Positions 17,719 through 27,033 of a DNA stretch of 64,000 bases are shown in pieces. The position numbers and the translations under genes are program-made. Location of the stretch: NCBI RefSeq assembly GCF_024721975.1, contig NZ_JANQBB010000009.1:1-64000 (forward strand). Reading direction: 5' to 3'. Source of the stretch: Paenibacillus endoradicis (lineage in GTDB: Bacteria; Bacillota; Bacilli; Paenibacillales; Paenibacillaceae). Every line of letters begins with the position of its first letter. Within the stretch, counting starts at the first letter, position 1. The notes under the pieces were generated by a model. The model did not search any database. It was not told where the DNA came from and was given only the letters and a program-made list of their open reading frames with translations.

Positions 17719-18253
17719 TATTCCATACCCCCATCTCCTGATTGTTGATCGGAAGTAATACATGTTTAATTAAATTATCTTTACTTAATGTTACGTATAC
17801 ATAGTTTGAATCGATAGATGCGATTGTCTCTAATCCCTCTACTTGCTGCTGGAGAGAATCCATTAAAACTGGCAACTTGCTATACTGTTTGGAGGACATC
17901 GCTTCAGCAACAGTGAACAACTGGTTTTCCCAAAGTGAATCAAGTTCGCCCTGATCTTGCTTAGCGAGTGTAATATTAATGAGATCCGATTCTTTGGAAT
18001 GTTTGGACATGATCATTTCTATTTCATGCACTGCATCTTCAAGACTCGCATTAGATTGAGGAGAAATCTCAATCGTGATGCGCTCTGCTTCTTGTTCAAT
18101 TGGTAAAGTTACCAATGAATACTGGGCTTGCTTCAGCTGTGTTTCTAGTGGTTTTTGCTGTGCTACATACTGATAAGTAAATCCACCAGTCACTGTAACT
18201 ATAATCGTAATAATAAATGCGATAATCATTGGCTTTAGCTTGAAATTTTGCAA
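17711..18253 (-). CDS. Membrane-anchored protein of unknown function, partner of FtsH-like protease
   Basis: 180-aa protein not recognised as a known family. It has a short basic N-terminus, one transmembrane segment (about 9-30), then about 150 residues predicted outside the membrane, with helical charged stretches (QLKQAQ, EDAVHEIEMIMSKHSKE) and possible beta strands. Its 3' end overlaps the protease ATG by 8 bp, so the two are translationally coupled. Topology suggests it may supply the extracytoplasmic domain the protease lacks; this is inference. Confidence 0.7.
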   Translation of the reverse strand: MQNFKLKPMIIAFIITIIVTVTGGFTYQYVAQQKPLETQLKQAQYSLVTLPIEQEAERITIEISPQSNASLEDAVHEIEMIMSKHSKESDLINITLAKQDQGELDSLWENQLFTVAEAMSSKQYSKLPVLMDSLQQQVEGLETIASIDSNYVYVTLSKDNLIKHVLLPINNQEMGVWNNA

Positions 18254-18364
18254 TTAATCCACCTCAATTATCAATATATAAATTTCATATTGTTATTTTG
18301 TATATCAAATAGTATATCATTTTTGCTACACGATTTGATTGCATAAATAAAGGAAACGAGACCT

Positions 18365-18892
18365 TTATGATCTCGTTTCCTTAGGAATTGTATATTCATT
18401 TATTAACTTTCCATCACTCATTGCGTAAAATGCGTAGATGGTATAGTCACTTGCATTCTCACTGTAATGTACTTCCCATGCTAGCTGTCCAGACAAATAT
18501 GCTTCTTCTATTGTAATATTTTGTGCTGCTGGATTTGATGATTGCAGTCTTTGTAATATTACTTCTGAAGATACAATTGCATCCGTATTTACAGATGTTA
18601 GAATATTGTTGTCTTGCCAAACAGCATACTGTTCTTGCCCATTCCAAGTTTTGGCTAACAATATCCAATACTGTTCTTCCCATATATATTTCTCAAGATA
18701 GCTTTCAGTGGATAAGTCATATTGTTCTTGAAGACTAATGCGTACTGCAGCTTTTTCATTCCAACGATCCATCTGAATACTGCGATAGAACATGACCAGT
18801 AGAACAGTTATGAGAATAAGGAACAATATACTGAAAGTTATCCATTTACGTGGAGTCATCCATGCGGAACGTTTCTTATCTATCGCTCTCAT
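18365..18892 (-). CDS. tseB: Cell-wall elongation regulator TseB-like protein (YpmB)
   Basis: 175-aa bitopic membrane protein: basic N-terminus, TM at about 16-36, then extracellular PepSY-like/DUF5590 repeats. B. subtilis YpmB, renamed TseB, modulates PBP2A during cell-wall elongation. Assignment rests on size, topology, the W-x-V-x(Y/F) strand pattern (LAWEVHYSE) and location in the dinG-dnaD block where ypmB lies in Bacillus. It begins one base after the mtaD stop codon and is probably co-transcribed. Confidence 0.72.
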   Translation of the reverse strand: MRAIDKKRSAWMTPRKWITFSILFLILITVLLVMFYRSIQMDRWNEKAAVRISLQEQYDLSTESYLEKYIWEEQYWILLAKTWNGQEQYAVWQDNNILTSVNTDAIVSSEVILQRLQSSNPAAQNITIEEAYLSGQLAWEVHYSENASDYTIYAFYAMSDGKLINEYTIPKETRS

Positions 18893-18893
18893 C

Positions 18894-20189
18894 TTATTTC
18901 AACAGACGCTCAAAGCTAGCTTGCGCTTCATAGCGAACTTTCTCCTCATCCATAGTAAGTAACTTTCTATTACTTACAACTTGCCTGCCATCAATCCATA
19001 CATGTGCTACGTCTCTACCATTGGCAGCATATACTAGATGAGAGATAAGATCAGTTCTTGGGAAGAAATGTGGTTGATCAATATTAATGGCAATAAAGTC
19101 AGCTTTCTTGCCAACTTCAAGCGTACCGATCTCCGAGTTCCAAATTGCTTCTGCCCCCATCGAAGTACCTAGTTGCAAAGCTGTGTAAGCAGGAACTACT
19201 GTCGGATCTCCTGTAACTCCTTTATGAAGTAATGCCGCTGCTCTGATCTCTTGGAATAAATCTAAGTTATTATTACTTGCAACTCCATCAGTTCCTAGAG
19301 AAAGCTTCACTCCAGCCTTCAACAATTCAGGTACTCTTGCTACACCACTTGCTAGCTTTAAGTTACTAATCGGATTATGAGAAATAGAGGCACCTCGAGC
19401 TGCCAACAACTCAATCTCCTCATCCGTAAGGTGAACAGCATGTGCTAGCAAAGCCGGACGACTGAAGAAACCAAGATCATCTAGATGTGCAACCGGACGT
19501 TTTCCATACTCGTCAACATTTTGCTGTACTTCAGCTTTTGTCTCCGACATATGAGTATGTAACGGCAAATTCAAATCATGCGCTGCTTGAACAATACGAG
19601 CAATATAATCTGGAGGACAAGTATAAGGTGAATGAGGAGATAACATAGTAGATATTCTACCATTACCTTGACCATTCCATTGTTTTGCAAATGAGATTGC
19701 ATCCTCTAATTTGGCAGTTTGTACATCAGGAGGACAAAGTCCAATTACTCCTCTCGTAAGAAAAGCACGAATACCCGCTTCAACCGAAGCTTCAGCTACT
19801 TGTTCCATACGGTCGTACATATCAACAAACGTTGTTGTACCACTAAGTAACATCTCAGCTATTGCCAAATTACTTCCTGCTCGTGTATCTTGATCAACAT
19901 ATTTCTCTTCCATTGGCCACATTTTTTCTTGTAACCACACTTGTAAATTCAAATCATCTGAAAATCCACGAAGTAATGTCATTGCAGCATGACCATGTGT
20001 ATTAATTAGACCTGGCATAAATACAAGTCCTTTACCATCTACACGTTCAAAACCTTCTACATCCTCTGGACTAGCTTCACCTATATATGTGATAACATCA
20101 TTAGTTACAACCATATGTCCATTCAAAACTTTTGGTGTAGCTCCTGCCATTGTAACGAATAAGCCGTTCTCAATCCAAATCTTACTCAT
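18894..20189 (-). CDS. mtaD: 5-methylthioadenosine/S-adenosylhomocysteine deaminase (amidohydrolase)
   Basis: 431-aa TIM-barrel metal-dependent hydrolase of the TrzN/MtaD group, which deaminates MTA, SAH or related purines. Metal ligands visible are H in NTHGHAAMTLLRG (about 63-75), LHTHMSETKAE, the H in LLAHAVHLT and the D of LGTDGVASNNNLD. Length is the family norm. Its start overlaps the 3' end of rex by 8 bp. Guanine or cytosine deaminase relatives are less likely given the NTH-x-H...LRGF block. Confidence 0.85.
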   Translation of the reverse strand: MSKIWIENGLFVTMAGATPKVLNGHMVVTNDVITYIGEASPEDVEGFERVDGKGLVFMPGLINTHGHAAMTLLRGFSDDLNLQVWLQEKMWPMEEKYVDQDTRAGSNLAIAEMLLSGTTTFVDMYDRMEQVAEASVEAGIRAFLTRGVIGLCPPDVQTAKLEDAISFAKQWNGQGNGRISTMLSPHSPYTCPPDYIARIVQAAHDLNLPLHTHMSETKAEVQQNVDEYGKRPVAHLDDLGFFSRPALLAHAVHLTDEEIELLAARGASISHNPISNLKLASGVARVPELLKAGVKLSLGTDGVASNNNLDLFQEIRAAALLHKGVTGDPTVVPAYTALQLGTSMGAEAIWNSEIGTLEVGKKADFIAINIDQPHFFPRTDLISHLVYAANGRDVAHVWIDGRQVVSNRKLLTMDEEKVRYEAQASFERLLK

Positions 20190-20826
20190 CGTTTGCCTCC
20201 TCTTTATTATTTAAATAATATGCTAAACTCAATAATTCTTTCGTAAAATCAGCATATTGAATACGAACACTGTCCGGAGCACGTAGTATTGTAGGTGCGA
20301 AGTTAAGAATACCTTCTATACCAGAATCTATTAATTGATTCGCAACATTTTGTGCTTCAGAAGCAGGAACAGTTACGATGCCAATCCGAATATTTAACTC
20401 ATCAATCTTATCAGCTAACTGTCCCATTGGTAGTACAGTTAAGTTATTAATTTCTGTGCCTACTTTACTTTCCACATTGTCAAATACAGCAACAATTTGC
20501 ATGTTATCATTACTGTATTTATTATAATTACATAATGCATGACCGAGGTTACCCGCACCTATTAAGGCAACATTAATCGTTTGATTTATTTTGAGAATAT
20601 GGCGTATTTTATCAATAAGATAATCCACTTCATATCCAATACCTTTACGACCAAAGTCTCCAAAGTATGCAAGGTCTTTTCTAATTTGTGCGGGATTGAA
20701 GTCTAATCGATTACCAAGATCTTGTGAGGAAACCGTTTGAATTTCACGACTTTTCAATTCATGAAGTACTTGCAAATATATAGGTAATCTTCTGACAACT
20801 GCTTCAGAAATTTTAGTTTGCTTCAT
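20182..20826 (-). CDS. rex: Redox-sensing transcriptional repressor Rex
   Basis: 214-aa NADH-responsive repressor of fermentation and respiration genes. The N-terminal winged helix (about 1-80) contains ISEAVVRRLPIYL and DFNPAQIRKDLAYFG; the Rossmann domain starts with NVALIGAGNLGHAL (85-98). The C-terminal helix swaps in the dimer. It overlaps dinG by 14 bp upstream and mtaD by 8 bp downstream, so it sits inside an operon. Potential targets in the window are the qcr and hbd-ackA genes, but no clear Rex palindrome was found. Confidence 0.95.
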   Translation of the reverse strand: MKQTKISEAVVRRLPIYLQVLHELKSREIQTVSSQDLGNRLDFNPAQIRKDLAYFGDFGRKGIGYEVDYLIDKIRHILKINQTINVALIGAGNLGHALCNYNKYSNDNMQIVAVFDNVESKVGTEINNLTVLPMGQLADKIDELNIRIGIVTVPASEAQNVANQLIDSGIEGILNFAPTILRAPDSVRIQYADFTKELLSLAYYLNNKEEANDE

Positions 20827-23701
20827 CCGTTTTTTCCTCCTTTAACCACTCTTCCATCCGCTTCGGCATTTGACTCGTATGCATCGTTTCGATTTTCGGA
20901 CCAGGTAATGAATATAAAAAATGTTTACCATAGTAAGCTTCAATTACTCTAGTATCATATATGATTACAATCCCTTTGTCAGTAGCCGTACGAACTAACC
21001 TACCAAAGCCTTGTTTGAAGCGAATAACAGCTTGTGGGATAGATAATTTCATAAATGGATTTTTCTTTTGTCTAAGTAATAATTCCGATTTCGCCTCAAC
21101 TAATGGATGATTAGGAGGTTGGAAAGGTAATCGAACAATGGCAAGACATTGCAATGATTCTCCCGGAATGTCTACACCTTCCCAGAAACTACTTGTACCA
21201 AGTAACACTGATGCTTGATTTTGTAGAAATCTTCTCGTCAATTTAGTTCGATTATTGCTATCAATTCCTTGACCAAGCACTTGAATATTACTGCTTTGAA
21301 GCGCAGATTTTAATGGATCATAAACTTGCTTTAACAATCGATAAGAGGTAAATAATATGAGCATTTTACCGCCAAGTATTTGAGCACTTTCAGTTAATGA
21401 TTTCACTAATTTATCCAAATAAGCTGCATCTATATTAGTACCCTTCAACACAGGGAAATCACGAGGAATAATGACTAAAGCTTGCTCTCGATAATTGAAC
21501 GGTGAATCCAGCATGACCGCTTTCATCCGATTGGAATTTTCATACGTAGATAACCCAAGTTGCTCTTCTACATATTCGAAGTTTTTCTGAATAGATAATG
21601 TTGCCGATGTCATAACGACAGTATCTTTCACTTCAAATAGATACTTCTTCAACAATCCACTAACATCAACAGGAGCGGATAACAATTGTAGCGATCTGAA
21701 TTTATACGCTTGTGTGCCTTCCATCCAGTACACATAGTCTTCTTGCTCAAGTTTCATGAACATCCGCAATTCATCTTTAATACGATTCAAATCACGTAAT
21801 ATTCCATTCAAGTCAATCAGAATACTTTGCAAACCTGTATCTTCCTCAAGGCGCTCTTTCACATCTGTCGAAAGCTTCTCAAGCGATTTAACTAAACGCG
21901 ACAATTGTACATGGAAGTTATTTTCAACTTCCATAGCTTCATTCCATTCGCTCGGTAATTTATGTCGATCTAAGCGGAACACCATACTTGCAGTTCCTTC
22001 AGATCCTACTTCATTACTTTGCGTTGAATCCGTAGTAACGATATTGTAGAGCCATTCAAATAACTTGTCCCAATGCTCTTTAATATCTTGAAGTTGTGGA
22101 TACGCAGTATCGATTACTTCGTTCCACGCAGCTGTATGATCGTCATTATCTTCTTGGACTCGAATGCGAAGAGATGGAAGTACTCCAGTCCTCATATCTT
22201 TGAATAACATATTCATCGCATAGATATACGAAGTGTAGGTCATTTGGTTACCTAGATGTTTCCCGGCTACTTCCTCAAGATGATGTGCCTCATCTAATAT
22301 TAAATTAGTATATCCAGGTAAAAGTCTGTGATCTGCTTGAATATCTGTAAAAATCATCGAATGATTCGTAATACATACATCGGATATGTTTGACTCATGC
22401 TTAGCACGATGATAATAGCATCGCTTGAACCAAGGACATGCGCGATTCAAACATGAATCTGCATCACTTGATACCGTACCCCAAAAGTCAGCGCCACGTA
22501 GCCCAAGATTAAGTTCTTCTTGATCACCCGTTTCTGTTTCTGACAACCAGATAACCATCTGTGCTGCCGTTACTGGATCATCAACAGGTGCAACGAAGTC
22601 CTTCATATTTAATTTATGTTCGAATTTCCTCATACAAAGATAATTGCCTCTACCTTTCAGTAATGACGCTCTGAAAGGAAACGGTAAAATTTCATTAAGT
22701 AAAGGGATATCTCTGTTGCGAAGCTGTTCTTGTAAATTTATTGTATGAGTGCTGACAATCACTTTTTCTTCTGCTTTTATACCGTAGTATAACGCTGGAA
22801 TTAGATACCCTAACGATTTTCCTGTACCCGTTCCCGCTTCGATTAGAAGATGCTTATCTTCATCAAGTGCTTCATACACTTCTTCGTACATTTGAATTTG
22901 TGGTTTTCGTTCTTCATAATTTTCAAACATTTCTTTGAAGCGATTTTGCACATCTTGAATATATTGTTCAAAGCTAGTTACTCGTTCAAAATACTCATTC
23001 GCATTTTCTTTTTCTCTGGCTGATGTTTCGTCAGCCCAAGGTGTAGCCTTTAATGCGAACTGACGATAATAATCATATTCGGCTGAATCAAATACAGATT
23101 GTTGCTCGATTAATTTTTCAGTATAGTTCAAATACCAGCCAATATCTCGCGACTCATCAAAAAATGAAGATAGCCGCTGCAATGTAAGCAGCGGCATAGA
23201 ACGAAGCTTTGATACACAATCAATGAAAATATGAGCTGTAGCCAGTGCGTCACTATCCGCACGGTGCTGCATTTCATGTTCTACTCCTAATTGCTCAGCT
23301 ACCGTTCCTAACTGATACGAAGTAATGGATGGGTACAAAATGCGTAAAAAATCCATTGTATCTAGTCTTCTCCCATTAAAAGGAAGATATCCACATTGGT
23401 CAAGGGCATGATTCAAAAAATTAGCATCAAAGCCCACGTTATGAGCAACAAGAACAGCATCATCAAGATGTGGTATTAACCCAACTAAAGCATCATTCAA
23501 ATCAGGAGCATCTTGGACATCACTAAATTGGATCCCTGTAAGACCAGTAATAAAAGCAGGAATCTCAACCGTTGGCTTAACAAATGTACTATACGTATCG
23601 ATGATCTCTAAATCATCTGATACAACGACTAGTCCAATTTGTATAATTTCATCCAAGGCACTATGTCCAGTTGTCTCCAAATCCAAAATGGCATACTTCA
23701 T
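20813..23701 (-). CDS. dinG: Exonuclease-fused ATP-dependent helicase DinG
   Basis: 962-aa fusion typical of Firmicutes: an N-terminal DEDD 3'-5' exonuclease (AILDLETTG at 3-11, later HNVGFDANFL and HRADSDA) followed by an XPD-like helicase with Walker A EAGTGTGKS, DEAH box ILDEAHHLEE, and motifs GTSSFWEGVDIPG and GFGRLVRT. Cysteines in CLNRACPWFKRCYYH lie where E. coli DinG holds an Fe-S cluster, though Firmicute DinG may lack it. Acts on single-stranded DNA or R-loop structures. Position after panD matches B. subtilis. Confidence 0.93.
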   Translation of the reverse strand: MKYAILDLETTGHSALDEIIQIGLVVVSDDLEIIDTYSTFVKPTVEIPAFITGLTGIQFSDVQDAPDLNDALVGLIPHLDDAVLVAHNVGFDANFLNHALDQCGYLPFNGRRLDTMDFLRILYPSITSYQLGTVAEQLGVEHEMQHRADSDALATAHIFIDCVSKLRSMPLLTLQRLSSFFDESRDIGWYLNYTEKLIEQQSVFDSAEYDYYRQFALKATPWADETSAREKENANEYFERVTSFEQYIQDVQNRFKEMFENYEERKPQIQMYEEVYEALDEDKHLLIEAGTGTGKSLGYLIPALYYGIKAEEKVIVSTHTINLQEQLRNRDIPLLNEILPFPFRASLLKGRGNYLCMRKFEHKLNMKDFVAPVDDPVTAAQMVIWLSETETGDQEELNLGLRGADFWGTVSSDADSCLNRACPWFKRCYYHRAKHESNISDVCITNHSMIFTDIQADHRLLPGYTNLILDEAHHLEEVAGKHLGNQMTYTSYIYAMNMLFKDMRTGVLPSLRIRVQEDNDDHTAAWNEVIDTAYPQLQDIKEHWDKLFEWLYNIVTTDSTQSNEVGSEGTASMVFRLDRHKLPSEWNEAMEVENNFHVQLSRLVKSLEKLSTDVKERLEEDTGLQSILIDLNGILRDLNRIKDELRMFMKLEQEDYVYWMEGTQAYKFRSLQLLSAPVDVSGLLKKYLFEVKDTVVMTSATLSIQKNFEYVEEQLGLSTYENSNRMKAVMLDSPFNYREQALVIIPRDFPVLKGTNIDAAYLDKLVKSLTESAQILGGKMLILFTSYRLLKQVYDPLKSALQSSNIQVLGQGIDSNNRTKLTRRFLQNQASVLLGTSSFWEGVDIPGESLQCLAIVRLPFQPPNHPLVEAKSELLLRQKKNPFMKLSIPQAVIRFKQGFGRLVRTATDKGIVIIYDTRVIEAYYGKHFLYSLPGPKIETMHTSQMPKRMEEWLKEEKTDEAN

Positions 23702-23717
23702 TCAATGACCGTTCCTC

Positions 23718-24503
23718 TCACGTACAGATCAACTCTGTGCTACCAAAATATAATGATAACTGCTTTGGCGTCTCCAAGCAGCATTGTAAATTTTTAAGTG
23801 AATCCTCAAACTCTGGATAAATAGAATAAGCTTTACGAAATAAGTGCTCCGCTTGGTTCATATTCAATTTAATGGCATGAATACAGCCAAGTGCATTAAA
23901 ACTTAATGCTAACCATTTAGGAAAATCGCTTAAAACAGTTAAAAGTTGAAATTGTCTTTGTGCTTCATTCCAGTTACGCATATGCATTAATGTCATACCA
24001 TAATATAGTCTTGCCATATTACATTCTGGAGTTGTGGTTACAATTCGACCAAATAAATCTGCTGCTTCAGGGAACATAAAAAGTTTATAATAGCCTTGAG
24101 CTCGATCAAGAATAAGTTCGTCTTCAACGGGTGTGAAAAGATCACACTCATTACATGGTTGCACTTGCTCTGTATATAACTGCTTAGCAAGTATGGCTTC
24201 TGCAATCGACGATTCATCTAATGCTGTAGATTGCTCAGACATTCCACTTGTAGCCTCATGTTCTCGCTCACGATAAGACTCGAAAAATACTGCAAGCTTT
24301 TCTTCAAATGACACCCAATGATCCATAAATAAGTCATTCGTTTCCTTCAACTCTTGAATTCGAAAACAGTACTCTTGTCTTTCCTCATCATCAGCTTCTT
24401 CATAATGCTGAATAATGTAATCGAGCAACTCATGCATCGATGAAAACATTTCACTTATCATACCGTATCCCGCCTTCTTTTGAATGTAGGAGTCTACGGT
24501 CAT
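23718..24503 (-). CDS. TPR-repeat protein of unknown function
   Basis: 261-aa cytosolic protein, no signal peptide. The N-terminal half (1-120) is acidic and helical with a probable coiled coil; the C-terminal half contains about three tetratricopeptide-like units (GYYKLFMFPEAADLFGRIV, MTLMHMRNWNEAQRQFQLL, GCIHAIKLNMNQAEHLFRKA). Two Cys pairs (CNECD) near residue 116 could bind metal. It is inserted between panD and dinG, adjacent in B. subtilis. The role is unknown; the repeats suggest protein-protein contacts. Confidence 0.75.
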   Translation of the reverse strand: MTVDSYIQKKAGYGMISEMFSSMHELLDYIIQHYEEADDEERQEYCFRIQELKETNDLFMDHWVSFEEKLAVFFESYREREHEATSGMSEQSTALDESSIAEAILAKQLYTEQVQPCNECDLFTPVEDELILDRAQGYYKLFMFPEAADLFGRIVTTTPECNMARLYYGMTLMHMRNWNEAQRQFQLLTVLSDFPKWLALSFNALGCIHAIKLNMNQAEHLFRKAYSIYPEFEDSLKNLQCCLETPKQLSLYFGSTELICT

Positions 24504-24568
24504 TTTTTGTTGAAATTGAACTTTTCATTCAGCATGGGATTCGTTACATAAACAAGGGATTAACTTGA

Positions 24569-24952
24569 TTATAGTATGGTCGAGTGAATTTCACCATTCA
24601 TAAATTGTGTCGGCTTGTTATTATTGTCAAGGACAACGATTGTTGGCTTGTAAGAATGTGCTTGTTCTTCCGTCATTAAGCTGTATGACATTATAATAAC
24701 ATTGTCACCTGGTTGTACAAGTCTTGCAGCTGCACCATTTAGACAAATTACGCCTGTTCCACGTCCACCTTTAATAACATAAGTTTCTAATCGAGCACCA
24801 TTATTATTGTTAACAATTTGAACTTTCTCATTTTCTAATAAGTCTGCAGCATCCATTAAATCCTCGTCAATGGTAATACTTCCAACATAATTTAGGTTTG
24901 CTTCTGTTACCGTAGCGCGATGCAACTTAGATTTCATCATTGTTCTATACAC
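24569..24952 (-). CDS. panD: Aspartate 1-decarboxylase (proenzyme)
   Basis: 127-aa pyruvoyl enzyme making beta-alanine from aspartate for pantothenate. It self-cleaves between G24 and S25 in YVGSITID to form the pyruvoyl group. [18 protein letters not shown] is the family N-terminus, so the GTG start at 24952 is preferred over the TTG two codons earlier; AGAGGTG precedes it at 7 nt. The start lies inside the 3' end of panC, so the two are coupled. Length equals that of B. subtilis PanD. Confidence 0.96.
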   Translation of the reverse strand: MYRTMMKSKLHRATVTEANLNYVGSITIDEDLMDAADLLENEKVQIVNNNNGARLETYVIKGGRGTGVICLNGAAARLVQPGDNVIIMSYSLMTEEQAHSYKPTIVVLDNNNKPTQFMNGEIHSTIL

Positions 24953-25838
24953 GCTCAATCACCTCTCCAACTTGAAATAACGCATTATCTATTAATCGGG
25001 TAGTACCGAACTTCACGGCAACCGCTACTATAAATCTTTGGTTTTCAAAACTTTCAGCAATAGAAAGTCGATCTTGCACTGCTGTTAATGAAGGATAATG
25101 CAATAATTCTACATAATCAATTTCACCCGAAGTATTCGTGATAATCTCATTGGTAATAAAAGCTACACATTCATCAGATGTCATCTTATTGTTATCTTTA
25201 AGTTGATGATGCAGTTTGTTCAGCGACTTACTTAATGTAGTTGCTTCCATTCGATGTTTTGCTGATAAATATACATTTCGCGAACTTAATGCAAGTCCAT
25301 CTGGCTCTCTAATGATTGGACAATGAACAATATCTACGTTCATATCAAGATCCTGAACCATTTGTTCGATAACAGCTACTTGTTGCGCATCTTTCATTCC
25401 AAAATATGCTCTTTGTGGTTGCACAATATTGAAAAGCTTACTAACAACTAGACCAACGCCATCAAAATGCCCTGGTCGAGATGCACCGCAAAGGCGACTT
25501 GTTACTTCTTCTACTTTAATTGTAGTTAAAGGTTTTTTCGGATACATCTCTTCTACAGATGGTAAAAACACAATATCAACACCACATGATGCAGCAAGTG
25601 CTAGGTCTCTTTCTTCATCACGCGGATAACGATCTAAATCTTCGTTAGGTCCAAATTGCATCGGATTCACGAATATACTGAGAACAACCACATCATTATC
25701 AGATCTAGCTTCACGCAATAAGCTAGCATGGCCTTCATGTAAGTAACCCATCGTAGGAACGAATCCAATCGTTTGTTGATGCTTCTGGGCGTCTCTAATC
25801 GCTAATCTTAGCTGTTGCTTTGTGCGACAAATATTCAT
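24945..25838 (-). CDS. panC: Pantothenate synthetase (pantoate-beta-alanine ligase)
   Basis: 297-aa enzyme joining pantoate and beta-alanine with ATP via a pantoyl-adenylate. Signature [16 protein letters not shown] (about 23-38) carries the HxGH nucleotidyltransferase motif. [18 protein letters not shown] and YFGMKDAQQ are further family blocks, and SSRNVYLS is the KMSKS equivalent. Middle gene of panBCD, starting 26 bp after panB and overlapping panD. Confidence 0.96.
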   Translation of the reverse strand: MNICRTKQQLRLAIRDAQKHQQTIGFVPTMGYLHEGHASLLREARSDNDVVVLSIFVNPMQFGPNEDLDRYPRDEERDLALAASCGVDIVFLPSVEEMYPKKPLTTIKVEEVTSRLCGASRPGHFDGVGLVVSKLFNIVQPQRAYFGMKDAQQVAVIEQMVQDLDMNVDIVHCPIIREPDGLALSSRNVYLSAKHRMEATTLSKSLNKLHHQLKDNNKMTSDECVAFITNEIITNTSGEIDYVELLHYPSLTAVQDRLSIAESFENQRFIVAVAVKFGTTRLIDNALFQVGEVIERV

Positions 25839-25864
25839 GTTGATTATTCTCCTCTATCTATTTG

Positions 25865-26716
25865 CTACTTATCCTGATTACCATATAAATTGTCTATATT
25901 ATGATTTGGAGATTGGAAAGAGTGCTCCTCTTGTGGAAATTGTCCAGATTTTACATCTGTAACATATTCCCCTATCGCATTACGAATGATCTCTCCAAGA
26001 TTAGCATAAGTTTTTACAAATTTCTTCGCATAATTAGGTGAAGAATATTGCAGGATATCGTGATAAACCAGCACCTGACCATCACAACTTCGACCTGCAC
26101 CAATTCCAATTGTCGGTATATGCAACTTTTGACTAATAATAGTCGCGATTTGCTCTGTTACAAGCTCAATCACGATTGCAAAAGCACCCGCTTCTTGTAA
26201 TGCGATCGCATCATCTAACAATTTTTTCGCTTCGCCTTCGAGTTTACCTTGTACTTTATATCCACTTAGTTGATGAACCGCTTGTGGAGTTAAACCGATA
26301 TGTCCCATTACTGGAATACCTGCTCCAACTAATGCTTTCACATGCTCAGTAATTTCAATACCACCTTCAAGTTTTAATGCTTGAACATGGCCTTCTTGCA
26401 TTATTTTTGCTGCATTAATTAGAGTGTGCTCTTTGCTTATACCATAAGTCATGAACGGCATGTCTGCGACTATAAATGTATTCGTTGCTGCTCTTGCAAC
26501 AGCTCTCGAATGATATACAATATCATCTATCGTTACTGGGATCGTTGTATCGTATCCAAGTACTACATTTCCTAAAGAATCTCCTACTAATATAACATCA
26601 ATTGCTGCTTCCTCTGCAAGCTTAGCTGAGGGATAGTCATATGCTGTTATTACAGAAATAGGATTTCCCTCCTGCTTCATCTTAGCCATAGCGGAAATCG
26701 TTAATCTCTTCTTCAT
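25865..26716 (-). CDS. panB: 3-methyl-2-oxobutanoate hydroxymethyltransferase
   Basis: 283-aa TIM-barrel enzyme that adds a one-carbon unit from methylene-THF to ketoisovalerate, forming ketopantoate. Metal-binding and active-site blocks are VITAYDYPSAKLAEEA, ILVGDSLGNVVLGYDTT, DMPFMTYG and GHIGLTPQ. The start is the ATG of MKKRLTISAM with AAAGGAG upstream; an upstream in-frame extension runs through a terminator and is rejected. First gene of panBCD, behind a leader with an intrinsic terminator. Confidence 0.96.
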   Translation of the reverse strand: MKKRLTISAMAKMKQEGNPISVITAYDYPSAKLAEEAAIDVILVGDSLGNVVLGYDTTIPVTIDDIVYHSRAVARAATNTFIVADMPFMTYGISKEHTLINAAKIMQEGHVQALKLEGGIEITEHVKALVGAGIPVMGHIGLTPQAVHQLSGYKVQGKLEGEAKKLLDDAIALQEAGAFAIVIELVTEQIATIISQKLHIPTIGIGAGRSCDGQVLVYHDILQYSSPNYAKKFVKTYANLGEIIRNAIGEYVTDVKSGQFPQEEHSFQSPNHNIDNLYGNQDK

Positions 26717-26748
26717 GAAGTTCAGCTCCTTTAATTGTTGGTCAACGC

Positions 26749-26776
26749 AAAAAAACCTTTTAGCCATGCTAAAAAG
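26749..26776 (-). terminator. Leader terminator upstream of panB
   Basis: On minus, TTTTTAGC-ATG-GCTAAAAGG is followed by seven T, ending about 33 nt before the panB ATG. The stem is short and A/T-rich but has a full U-tract. No complete gene lies between it and birA, so it looks like an attenuator of the pan operon rather than the end of a gene. Confidence 0.6.
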
Positions 26777-26953
26777 TCCCCAAACATACAAAGGAAATCA
26801 TCAATAGTAATGCTTCCTTCTGTCTCGGTCCTTTAGGCTCTGAGCAGAGTGTGCATTCTAAAACCTAGATTAGAATTTAACACAATTTCTAGTGCAGCTT
26901 CAAAGAATACCGCCTAGTACAAATAGTGTATCAGAAAATTGTTTTGTCGTAAA
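26777..26953 (-). promoter_or_regulatory. panBCD promoter and structured leader
   Basis: On minus, TTTACG (26948-26953) and TACACT (26925-26930) spaced by 17 nt form a weak promoter candidate. About 170 nt of leader follow, containing hairpins ATTCTAA/TTAGAAT (near 26857-26880, flanked by GTG/CAC) and CTCTG/CAGAG (near 26838-26850), then the terminator. A pan RNA motif upstream of pan genes has been described in Firmicutes; whether this leader is a member cannot be decided by eye. No T-box sequence is seen. Confidence 0.4.
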
Positions 26954-26969
26954 TATACGAAGGGTATCA

Positions 26970-27033
26970 CTTCAAATTCGATGTCGACTAAGCTACAACG
27001 AGTTACATCGTTATCAAAGTCCGCTTTTCGAAC
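26970..27033. repeat. Structured intergenic repeat, remnant copy B (right end, in birA 3' end)
   Basis: Carries TTCGATGTCGA, ACATCGTTATCAAAGTCCGC and the terminus CCGCTTTTCGAAC, aligned with the right third of copy A. No left end is found. The birA stop codon and its last codons fall inside this remnant. Confidence 0.75.

Noticed and set aside
26777..26953. T-box or SAM-type riboswitch upstream of panB
   Set aside because: Neither the T-box sequence nor the SAM-I core was found.
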